Positions 56,987 to 64,000 of a stretch of 64,000 nucleotides of DNA are shown in pieces (the first letter of the stretch is position 1; every line of letters starts with the position of its first letter). Source of the DNA: UBA9655 sp964597045 (GTDB taxonomy: Bacteria > Pseudomonadota > Alphaproteobacteria > UBA9655); NCBI GenBank assembly GCA_964597045.1, contig CAZQWE010000002.1:124001-188000 (forward strand), written 5' to 3'. Both the position numbers and the translations under genes were made by a program. The notes under the pieces were generated by a model. That model worked only from the letters and a program-made list of their open reading frames with translations, was not told the origin of the DNA and made no database searches.

Positions 56987-59900
56987 ATGTACTTATATTA
57001 TATTCTTTTAATTAGCCTCTTTACCTTTTGCACCTCTCCCCTTTTCGCTCTCGATCCCAATCATCCTCAGATTAAAGCGGCCCTTCTGAATATTGAAAAT
57101 GAAGAGCAACGAAAGACTGTCTGGGATACGATCGAGACTCTATCAGAAGTTCAAAAATGGAATGAAGAACAATCAGTAGACGTTATTTCTGCTCTTGGAA
57201 GAGTGCCAGAAGAAAGACGTAAAGAGATATCCGAGAGTCTTCTGAAGCATCCCCTGCCTCTTTGTTCTGATACAAACTATATCAATATAATTGAAATGCT
57301 CGCTACAACCTCCGATCTAGAAACGTTTACAGCAGCTTCGAAGAACTTATCAAAGATAAAGTTAGAGAATAATCAGCATAAAACGAAAGACGCTTGTGGA
57401 AATACAATCGTAAATATCCTTCAAGATTTACTGTTTATTTCAAAAGATCATGCAAAAAAAGCCATGTTCTATATATTGGAAGGGCTTATAACATTTAAAA
57501 ACATTGATGATCTTGAGCGATGTGTAAAACTTTATACGACTGATACCAAGGACCCTAAGAAGGTAACTGGGGCCCTACAATGGGCAAGGCATAAACTAGA
57601 CCTGCATCCTTCTAATGATGACAGTATTTTTCATACCTTAGATTGTTTATGTCCACTTTCTCCTGCCCACTTTCACGGAACACTTGTACTCCTAAAGGAG
57701 ATGGAGAGATCAAAATGGAAATTCCAATGGTCCCCTGAGGATTTCACAAATTTTACGCAAGCCATAAGTGAATTAAATCCTAATGACATGAAACATTCCC
57801 TGACTTTTGCCATTAATATTTTTAATGTCAAAGCTTTGGAAGCTAAGGAATTTAAGGGTACAACTTGCGCTCATATAATAAGAGGGGTTTCCAAAGTTCC
57901 GGAAGGCAAGGAAAAGGAAGCATTTCGAGCCGCACTTAATATTGCAAGTATTGCGAGCCTGCATACAGCGGAAGAAAAAGCTCTAATGGTTGGAAGTTTG
58001 CTACCCGTTGCTTTTAAACTTTCTGATGAACGTTCGCATAAAATCCGTGTTTTAATAAACAAAAGATTTATAAGCTCAGTCAACGGTTACGTGCTTCTTG
58101 CTAACATGTCCGATGAAAGGTTTAATATTGTCGTAAATACCTTAAGCAGAGGCGAGTCCTCACTAACTGTTGCAATTTTTAAAGCCCTTGGATTCGCTGA
58201 TTTTGTTGGCGGCTTAGACCGCGAAGTCATTTTTCAGCATTTAGTTGAAATACCACCCGAAGGTTTGGAGTCTGCTCTTTATACAATTGCGACATGTGCA
58301 AGAGGCCAGAATTGGTCTCAGGAAGATTATCTAAAAGCGATTCAACTTTATAAACCAAAACTCGCATCTCTTTCTGATTTTGACCCAATCTTAGAGACCA
58401 TTTTCCTAGGACAAAAATGCTATATCGAAAGAGCTGAGATAAAAGCTAAATTCTCTAAGGTTCCCCCTTGCCAAATAGCAAAATATGTTAATGTGTTTAT
58501 ATCTCTTCTAGGGAAACATGCTTGGACAGGGCAAGAGCAACTCATCGTTCTTGAAAGCCTCTTGAGAACACCTGCCTATAAAGTTCGTAGAGTTGTGGAA
58601 ACAGCAGGTCGTTTTGGCACAAATGCTCGAGAACTTGCGGGTTATATCGATGCGTTTTCACCCCTACCCGTTCTCAGAATGGAACACATTACGGAAACCC
58701 TATCAGGTTACGGTTTTGACATCAAAGAGGCGATTCCTGTCTTTGGGAAAAAGCCAATAAATTCAATGACTCGCACCCGAGATCTTTGTATGCAACTCTG
58801 CAAGGATTTAAATGTTGAACAAAGTCCAGCAAAGGTTTTCAAAGAACTTGCTTATTATGAATCTGAAGGCATAGAAATATTAGCAAAAGTACTTCCAAAT
58901 CAAGTTACAGATCTCCAACTTACTGAAGAGAATATAATTAGAATCTTGCAAGATTTACAAAGTGTAAAACCAGATTATATTGAGTGTATTTTGTCAGGTG
59001 CAAAAAGACTAACAAAGAATAATAGTGAGATGTTTTATCAATTGGCCATTCCTGCGCTAGCTAGCATCAGACCTCAACTTATGTTATGGGAATCCATTGA
59101 TGCAGCTTTAGAACTTAGGGGAGAACAACAATGGAAGGTAAGAGAGACTATAGACCTTATAGATGGTTTGGCTTGGGTTCATGAGTCAAATCGAGAAGCT
59201 CTCATTCGATCGGTCAAAAGATATACTCTTGAAAATCCTAATTGTGACCCTTTAAAATTAAATAACTTGGTCCTGTTTTTAAAAGACATACATAGAGATC
59301 GAATTGAAATCGTCTTAAAAACAGGCCTGGCGATAACTCATAATGATGTTAATCAACTGTTCTTTAAACTTGGTCATGGTTTGGACTTTTTGTCAGATGA
59401 GGCTTTAAAAACAGCTGAGGAAATCTGTAAACACCTTAAAATTTCTAAACTGAAGAATTTTAATAATACAACTGAACTTCTTCTAAATATTCCCGATCAT
59501 TTACATGAACTTATCCGGCCTGATCTTGCGCCACTTGCTCGATATAAGGGGCAATTTAGGACTATTTGTGAGGTACTCCCTTTTTTACCGGAAACACAAA
59601 TTCAACATTTTTTAAGAGCAGCTAATGGGTCCGCCCTAGGGAACAGAAAGTCTTTTAAAAAGGCCTACTCGGATTTTGAGACTATTCTTATCAACCATGC
59701 CCTTGTTATGGGAATTGCGGGAAATGAGCCAATAAATGAATTATTTGACCATTGGAGAAATGTCTTAAATAGTGAAGATCAAGAAAAATCGAGAAAACTC
59801 TCAAATTTTATTAGCGAATATGCTGAAGATATGGGTTTCCCCGAAATAGATGAATTGGCTGATCTCGCTCAACGAGTAGGAATTGTTTTAGCTGAAGATA

Positions 59901-60952
59901 ATGAGGATAGCCCCTACAACATTTACGCGAGACTCAAAGATAAGAGAAATGAAATGATTGATTGGACAAAAATCCCAACCCTAGACAAGATCGTTGGTAA
60001 TTGTAATCTCAAGTTCCGCGCTCAAGGTGTTTGGGAACTCTGCAAAGGGATGGATCCTGATTATTCGAAAGTTCCTCAGATAAGCTCTCAAGATTTTACC
60101 GATTTACTCGTTGAACTGCGTGCAAAGTGCCAGAATGACGAATTTAAAGCCAAGATTGATGCTAAACAAAACATAACGACTTTGATCAATCTTGCTTTAG
60201 ATCCACAATCTTATCTGCAACGCTTACTGCATACACCTCAAAATCATCGTTTGGCTGCTTATTTGCGGTATATTCTTAAACTGTATAAGGATATCCTTGA
60301 TACCGACGAGAGAGCGACGACCCTTGCTCAATTCCTCATTTCTGTACAAGGATGTGCTGTCGGTAAGTCAACCGCGTTTGAAGAAATCTACTTTTCTTTA
60401 CCTAATACTTACCGCCTACCCTTTAGATGCAAAGAACAAAAATATCCAGCCGACTCAATGAAGGCATTTGAAACCTTAAACGATGCTGTCCAAAAGCTAA
60501 GTATGGAACAACTCTCTGAAGGTAGTGCCTTTCTTAGGAAAGTTTGCCAAGTAGATTTAGATGATGACATCCACGAGAGTGCTCATCAAGTAAAAGTCCT
60601 TCGAGGTGTTCTCAATGATTTTGTTGACTGTCCTGGAAAGCTTACATTCGATCTTAATGCTCAGCTCATTTATATTCCAATTCTCGAGTCATCTCTCCAA
60701 GATTTGCTTATCCTTTATTATGCTGATGGAGATCTCGAGCAAATGATCACATCCCTCCGCAAGAAAGTGAATAGCGTCATTAAAACAAGCGAAGATAAGG
60801 CACTATATAGTCATTTTTCAAAGCTCTTTAATAATGATTTCGAGTGTATGAAGTTTGACGAGGACGATAAATTTAAAGGCGTGAGCCAAAAGGGTATGAT
60901 TCGTCTATTGAAAAAGGCAAACATTGTTGAGGAAAAGGAAAGGTTGTTTTAG
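56987..60952 (+). CDS. Giant exported helical-repeat protein
   Basis: 1321 residues from ATG 56987 (ATG 56942 would spoil the signal). Signal MYLYYILLISLFTFCTSPLF. The rest is almost entirely short helices, each ending in small loops, e.g. LGRVPEERRKEISESLLKHP (20) and ISKVPEGKEKEAFRAALNI, recalling HEAT- or Armadillo-like arrays; I cannot name the family. Charged throughout, with no membrane helix beyond the signal. It resembles the helical bodies of the F-box proteins in style. Possibly a surface or secreted adhesin or effector. Confidence 0.6.
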   Translation: MYLYYILLISLFTFCTSPLFALDPNHPQIKAALLNIENEEQRKTVWDTIETLSEVQKWNEEQSVDVISALGRVPEERRKEISESLLKHPLPLCSDTNYINIIEMLATTSDLETFTAASKNLSKIKLENNQHKTKDACGNTIVNILQDLLFISKDHAKKAMFYILEGLITFKNIDDLERCVKLYTTDTKDPKKVTGALQWARHKLDLHPSNDDSIFHTLDCLCPLSPAHFHGTLVLLKEMERSKWKFQWSPEDFTNFTQAISELNPNDMKHSLTFAINIFNVKALEAKEFKGTTCAHIIRGVSKVPEGKEKEAFRAALNIASIASLHTAEEKALMVGSLLPVAFKLSDERSHKIRVLINKRFISSVNGYVLLANMSDERFNIVVNTLSRGESSLTVAIFKALGFADFVGGLDREVIFQHLVEIPPEGLESALYTIATCARGQNWSQEDYLKAIQLYKPKLASLSDFDPILETIFLGQKCYIERAEIKAKFSKVPPCQIAKYVNVFISLLGKHAWTGQEQLIVLESLLRTPAYKVRRVVETAGRFGTNARELAGYIDAFSPLPVLRMEHITETLSGYGFDIKEAIPVFGKKPINSMTRTRDLCMQLCKDLNVEQSPAKVFKELAYYESEGIEILAKVLPNQVTDLQLTEENIIRILQDLQSVKPDYIECILSGAKRLTKNNSEMFYQLAIPALASIRPQLMLWESIDAALELRGEQQWKVRETIDLIDGLAWVHESNREALIRSVKRYTLENPNCDPLKLNNLVLFLKDIHRDRIEIVLKTGLAITHNDVNQLFFKLGHGLDFLSDEALKTAEEICKHLKISKLKNFNNTTELLLNIPDHLHELIRPDLAPLARYKGQFRTICEVLPFLPETQIQHFLRAANGSALGNRKSFKKAYSDFETILINHALVMGIAGNEPINELFDHWRNVLNSEDQEKSRKLSNFISEYAEDMGFPEIDELADLAQRVGIVLAEDNEDSPYNIYARLKDKRNEMIDWTKIPTLDKIVGNCNLKFRAQGVWELCKGMDPDYSKVPQISSQDFTDLLVELRAKCQNDEFKAKIDAKQNITTLINLALDPQSYLQRLLHTPQNHRLAAYLRYILKLYKDILDTDERATTLAQFLISVQGCAVGKSTAFEEIYFSLPNTYRLPFRCKEQKYPADSMKAFETLNDAVQKLSMEQLSEGSAFLRKVCQVDLDDDIHESAHQVKVLRGVLNDFVDCPGKLTFDLNAQLIYIPILESSLQDLLILYYADGDLEQMITSLRKKVNSVIKTSEDKALYSHFSKLFNNDFECMKFDEDDKFKGVSQKGMIRLLKKANIVEEKERLF

Positions 60953-60957
60953 GTTTA

Positions 60958-60980
60958 ACCTCTCCCACAAGTGGAGAGGT
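60958..60980. repeat. Family B hairpin between converging genes
   Basis: ACCTCT-CCCAC-AA-GTGG-AGAGGT at 60958-60980, one mismatch or bulge. It lies 5 bases past the 1321-residue gene and 6 bases past the end of leftward tpiA, which suits a shared terminator hairpin for both strands. Confidence 0.8.
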
Positions 60981-60986
60981 GAATCC

Positions 60987-61736
60987 TTACCTCGTGCTCT
61001 CATTCACAATTTCCCAGAACTCATCCAGGTTGAGGCTCGCGCCTCCCACAAGGAGGCCATCTCCATGGGGGATATCAAGGAAGGGCTGTGCATTCTTCGC
61101 GTTAATGGATCCCCCGTAAAGAGTTGGAACGAGAGCGCCACCTGTCATCTTTATATTCAATTCATGTTTGATAAACCCAAGAACTTCTTCAACTTCTCCA
61201 GGTTTTGGAAGTTTACCCGTTCCTATCGCCCACAAGGGCTCATAAGCAATAATGATCTCATGAGGTTGATAGATGTGTGGCAAATCTGATTCGATTTGCT
61301 GACCAATCACTTCGAGTGTTTTTCCATGATTACGCTCATCCTCCTTCTCGCCTACACAAATAATCGGTCGAATCCCTGCCTTAACTGCAGCCTCAACTTT
61401 TTGATGAATCAGAGCACTGGATTCCTTATGGTGATTTCGCCTTTCACTATGGCCCACAATGACATATTTACACCCCACATCTTTAAGCTGGGCGATACTG
61501 ACATCCCCCGTATAAGATCCCTTTTCATCGGGGTGGGCGTCTTGGGCTCCCACCTCAATGGGTGAGTTTTTCAATAAATCTACAACCGTTGTGAGGTAAG
61601 GATAAGACGGACATAAAATCACATGAGGTAAGGGGCGATCAGCTTTCTGAATGAGTTTTAGAAAACCAGATGCAAACTTCTGAGCATCTTCTTTCGTCCC
61701 ATTCATTTTCCAATTTCCAATGATATATTGTTGCAT
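60987..61736 (-). CDS. tpiA: Triosephosphate isomerase
   Basis: 249 residues from ATG 61736, with GAGGAG upstream. Interconverts DHAP and GAP in glycolysis. Active-site residues: K10 in IGNWKMNG, H96 in VGHSERR and E166 in IIAYEPLWAIGTGK. YGGSINAKNA near the end binds phosphate. Full length. It suggests lower glycolysis or gluconeogenesis remains. Divergent from the T6SS-linked SPOR gene. Confidence 0.97.
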   Translation of the reverse strand: MQQYIIGNWKMNGTKEDAQKFASGFLKLIQKADRPLPHVILCPSYPYLTTVVDLLKNSPIEVGAQDAHPDEKGSYTGDVSIAQLKDVGCKYVIVGHSERRNHHKESSALIHQKVEAAVKAGIRPIICVGEKEDERNHGKTLEVIGQQIESDLPHIYQPHEIIIAYEPLWAIGTGKLPKPGEVEEVLGFIKHELNIKMTGGALVPTLYGGSINAKNAQPFLDIPHGDGLLVGGASLNLDEFWEIVNESTR

Positions 61737-61876
61737 CAATTCACTCCTCTGATATGTGTATCTTTTTTGCCAATATGACACAGGTCAGTCATTTTTGAAG
61801 TATATAATACAAAACATATACACATTTGTCAGATATTTCTGTATGATCCAATGAAAATAATAATGGTTAAGGCAGG

Positions 61877-62887
61877 ATGGCAGAACCAAATATCGAGGAT
61901 ATCCAAGGGCAAGTCAAAGCCGCACAAGAAAGTGCTATGGCTATAGCTCAGCAATTTCAACCTCCTCCTGTACCGCAAATTCCCTTGCCTCAAGCACCAG
62001 TCAGCATGGGTGGTGTATCCATTACAATGGGTAAAGTCTCTCTTCTCGCAACTGCGCTCAGCTTAATGATGCTTGGCGCACTAACTTTCGTAGGTGGCTT
62101 TTTATTTGGAATTTGGTTCGCAGGGCCTACACCTGCCTACACAGCTTATAATTTTCCAACCGTGCCGCAGATGGTTGTTGCTCCGACGCAACCGCAAACC
62201 GTGCAACAAGCCCCTGTTCAAGGTCAACCCGTCGCTCAAACGGTTAGAAGCGGAGCTGATGCAATTGGGTTCGGGCAAATTGCCTCAAGTCAAGCAAGAA
62301 ATATAACTCAATCAACTATCACGGGCGTAACTGTTCCAGGAGTTCCTAGCTTTTTAACACCTCTTGTGACATCAACTCAATATGCAATTGGCCAGCAACT
62401 TGGATACAAAGCACAACAGCAGGTTGGTCAAACTATGAGTCAGCCAGCTGCACCTGTAGCTCAACAACCTCAAGCTCAACCCCAGATGCAAATGCAACCT
62501 CAGCCACAACAGCAGCCCCAATATCAACCTCAACCAACGGCTCAACCGCAAATGCAAGCGCCTGCACAGCCTCAAGGAATGCCTCTTCCCCAAGCTCCCG
62601 CTCCCGTACCAGGAGCCAAAGCAGGTCAGGATGAATTTACAATCCAAGTTGGGGTATTTGCTACCTCTGAAAATGCTCAATCATTAGTGGATCAATTAAA
62701 AGGTATGAACCATCCCTCACTAATTGTAGAAGGGAAGTCACAAGAGGGAACGCCACTCTATTATGTTCAAAGTGGCATGTATAAAGATTACACGACCGCA
62801 ACTCAAGCAGCATCTCAATTTGCATCTCAAAACATGCCAGGTGCTCTTATTGTTAAGGTTTCCCAAAGTCAAAAGGGTGCTTCATGA
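61877..62887 (+). CDS. SPOR-domain membrane protein at the head of a T6SS cluster
   Basis: 336 residues. Cytosolic N-terminus of 50 residues with Pro/Gln, one membrane helix (about 52-82, LLATALSLMMLGALTFVGGF), then a long Pro/Gln-rich stretch (about 188-250) and a C-terminal SPOR domain (about 252-332: FTIQVGVFATSENAQSLVDQ and PLYYVQSGMYKDYTTATQAA). SPOR domains bind denuded septal peptidoglycan. The gene ends in a 4-base overlap with tssJ, so it is likely part of the secretion operon. This is not a standard T6SS component. Confidence 0.8.
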   Translation: MAEPNIEDIQGQVKAAQESAMAIAQQFQPPPVPQIPLPQAPVSMGGVSITMGKVSLLATALSLMMLGALTFVGGFLFGIWFAGPTPAYTAYNFPTVPQMVVAPTQPQTVQQAPVQGQPVAQTVRSGADAIGFGQIASSQARNITQSTITGVTVPGVPSFLTPLVTSTQYAIGQQLGYKAQQQVGQTMSQPAAPVAQQPQAQPQMQMQPQPQQQPQYQPQPTAQPQMQAPAQPQGMPLPQAPAPVPGAKAGQDEFTIQVGVFATSENAQSLVDQLKGMNHPSLIVEGKSQEGTPLYYVQSGMYKDYTTATQAASQFASQNMPGALIVKVSQSQKGAS

Positions 62888-63627
62888 AGCTATACAAACA
62901 ATTCATTGGGATAAACAAAAAGTTACTTCAACCTGTTCTTGCCTCCCTCATTCTTGTTGCATGTTCAGGAGAGCCAAGACCTGATCTCTCCATAGACTCA
63001 GTCTCTATTTATGCTGATCCAGACGCTAATCAGAATTCGGCGATCGCAGTTGATCTTGTTCTTGTTTATGACTTAGAGCTTGTAAATACCCTCGCTAAGT
63101 TATCAGCATCAAAGTACTTTTCAATGTCTAAGCAGTTATTACTTGATAATCCAACAATGCTTGATATTTGGCATTGGGAACTCGTCCCTGGTCAAATCGT
63201 GGATAATTTCACACCTGACCAAGAGGATGGCGATGCTTTTGCTGCCTTCGTTTTTGCTAATTATATAACGGACGGAGACCATAGAGTTAAGGTGGCACCT
63301 GATGGGGTCATCAAAATTATTCTCATGAAAGATGATCTTAAAAATTATGCTGTCTTTAATGCAACAGATCCTAAGGTTGGGAAAACTGTTACGGATAAGC
63401 CAAACCCATGGGTAGCCGGAGAGGGAGAAGACTCATTTGCAAAAATGAAAAAAGGACCCGTTACAGCCCCGAGCAAACCCTGCAAGAAAGCGGTTCAACC
63501 TCCCGTATGTTGTCCGCCCCCTCAACCCGTATGTTGTCCACCTCCGGTACAGCCTTGTCCAATTTCAAAACAATCATTAGCACCCTTACCCCTATTAAAA
63601 CCATGTCCCAAGAAGAAATTAAGGTGA
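62884..63627 (+). CDS. tssJ: T6SS outer-membrane lipoprotein TssJ, with Cys/Pro tail
   Basis: 247 residues. Lipobox LVAC (C27) follows a signal LQPVLASLILVAC. The mature N-terminus EPRPDLSIDSVSIYADPDAN (20) and beta-rich core ending in VAPDGVIKIILMKDDLKNY are TssJ/VasD-like. It anchors the TssJLM membrane complex in the outer membrane. The last 50 residues are unusual: QPPVCCPPPQPVCCPPPVQP and on, with seven cysteines, then a Lys-rich end. The tail is encoded by a small tandem duplication near 63507-63545. tssK follows after 4 bases. Confidence 0.83.
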   Translation: MKLYKQFIGINKKLLQPVLASLILVACSGEPRPDLSIDSVSIYADPDANQNSAIAVDLVLVYDLELVNTLAKLSASKYFSMSKQLLLDNPTMLDIWHWELVPGQIVDNFTPDQEDGDAFAAFVFANYITDGDHRVKVAPDGVIKIILMKDDLKNYAVFNATDPKVGKTVTDKPNPWVAGEGEDSFAKMKKGPVTAPSKPCKKAVQPPVCCPPPQPVCCPPPVQPCPISKQSLAPLPLLKPCPKKKLR

Positions 63628-63631
63628 TCAG

Positions 63632-64000
63632 ATGGCTCAAATAAATACTTATCCAATTCAATGGCATGAAGGCATGTTAATGATGCCCCAACATTTCCAA
63701 GAATCTGATACCCGTCTCGAGAATCTTGTCACATACTTTGTTTCACATGCTGTCCCCTTCTTTTGGGGAACTATTAATATTAAAGTGGATGATGCCTTGT
63801 TAACTTCTGGAGTATTCAGACCACTTGAACTTGAAGCTATTATGCCGGACGGCTTACTTATATCAGGCCTTCCTGAATCTGAAACACCTCTTCAAATTGA
63901 TTTGGAGCCATTTAGAGATAAACTTCAATCAACGCCTCTTTATATTTATCTTTGCGTTCCTCAGCAAAGAGGTGCTGATTTAGATATCGTAGGGGATTTG
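63632..64000 (+). CDS. tssK: T6SS baseplate protein TssK, N-terminal part
   Basis: 123 residues before the right edge of the window. AAGGTG lies 7 bases before ATG 63632. The start YPIQWHEGMLMMPQHFQESD (20) is the hallmark of TssK (VipC/ImpJ), followed by the family segment VPFFWGTINIKVDD. TssK connects the baseplate to the membrane complex. More T6SS genes are expected downstream. Confidence 0.95.
   Translation, partial: MAQINTYPIQWHEGMLMMPQHFQESDTRLENLVTYFVSHAVPFFWGTINIKVDDALLTSGVFRPLELEAIMPDGLLISGLPESETPLQIDLEPFRDKLQSTPLYIYLCVPQQRGADLDIVGDL

Noticed and set aside
62372..62680. A long leftward frame across the SPOR gene with Leu/Arg-rich repeats
   Set aside because: It is the complement of the Pro/Gln-rich linker and only a shadow of that low-complexity DNA.
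1..64000. CRISPR array from repeated palindromes
   Set aside because: Family A and B copies are widely dispersed, not spaced by regular unique spacers, and no cas genes are seen.

Overview
The window reads as the chromosome of a low-GC alphaproteobacterium, most likely a host-associated one of the Holosporales/Paracaedibacter type (protist or amoeba endosymbiont). This is inference. It rests on the gene orders hrcA-grpE-dnaK-dnaJ, rpsF-rpsR-DUF2232-rplI-(repeat)-dnaB-alr and mlaE-mlaF-radA-cvpA, on the 7Fe ferredoxin, on dispersed palindromic repeats including one inside a reading frame (as in Rickettsia palindromic elements), and on several exported proteins with eukaryote-directed domains (F-box, ZnF-UBP, Sel1, Fic). 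Coding density is high. I see no rRNA, tRNA, insertion sequence or CRISPR array.

Layout. 0-3.8 kb: the heat-shock operon (end of hrcA, grpE, dnaK, dnaJ). 3.8-8.8 kb: leftward MarR regulator, two membrane proteins, Smr protein, a DUF1016-type nuclease and a DUF4424 exported protein. 8.9-9.4 kb: rpmH-rnpA with a clear promoter. 9.4-13.6 kb: a leftward zinc-uptake operon (34-residue membrane peptide, znuC, znuB, znuA, then ubiG and an exported flavin reductase) behind a promoter with a Fur-family-like palindrome. 13.6-21.3 kb: SemiSWEET sugar transporter, flavin reductase, GNAT-Nudix fusion, ferredoxin, a TrpX-family ABC importer with a leader ORF, a membrane-anchored EEP phosphatase/nuclease and a HepT-MntA toxin-antitoxin pair. 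21.3-30.9 kb: ribosomal protein, replication, alanine racemase, lipid-asymmetry (Mla), RadA and CvpA genes, all rightward. 30.9-42.2 kb: accessory and metabolic genes: an exported GNAT protein, an SBP plus SDF-type symporter pair, Cys-rich secreted proteins, acetyl-CoA synthetase, orphan antitoxin, peptide deformylase and a copper ATPase. 42.2-61 kb: the host-interaction-like region: Fic protein, NCS1 permease, two exported F-box paralogues, a Sel1-repeat protein, ABC exporter, two ZnF-UBP proteins, ABC-F ATPase and a 1321-residue exported helical-repeat protein. 61-64 kb: tpiA, then the first genes of a type VI secretion cluster (SPOR-domain protein, TssJ, start of TssK) that runs off the right edge.

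Two repeat families organise the non-coding DNA. Family A has arms beginning GCGTCATCCTCGCGA. One copy lies in frame inside znuA, one split the mlaE/mlaF junction with a 23-bp duplication, one lies where the toxin partner of an orphan antitoxin should be, and one compact copy lies between the F-box genes. Family B has arms beginning GGTCACCTCTCCC. It recurs as short hairpins at gene ends between 44 and 61 kb and as a 176-bp nested element before dnaB.

The most interesting content is the 44.8-61 kb stretch. Exported F-box paralogues, ubiquitin-binding-type zinc fingers, Sel1 and helical-repeat proteins lie close to a type VI secretion locus. This suggests, without proving, a toolkit for manipulating a eukaryotic host's ubiquitin system.
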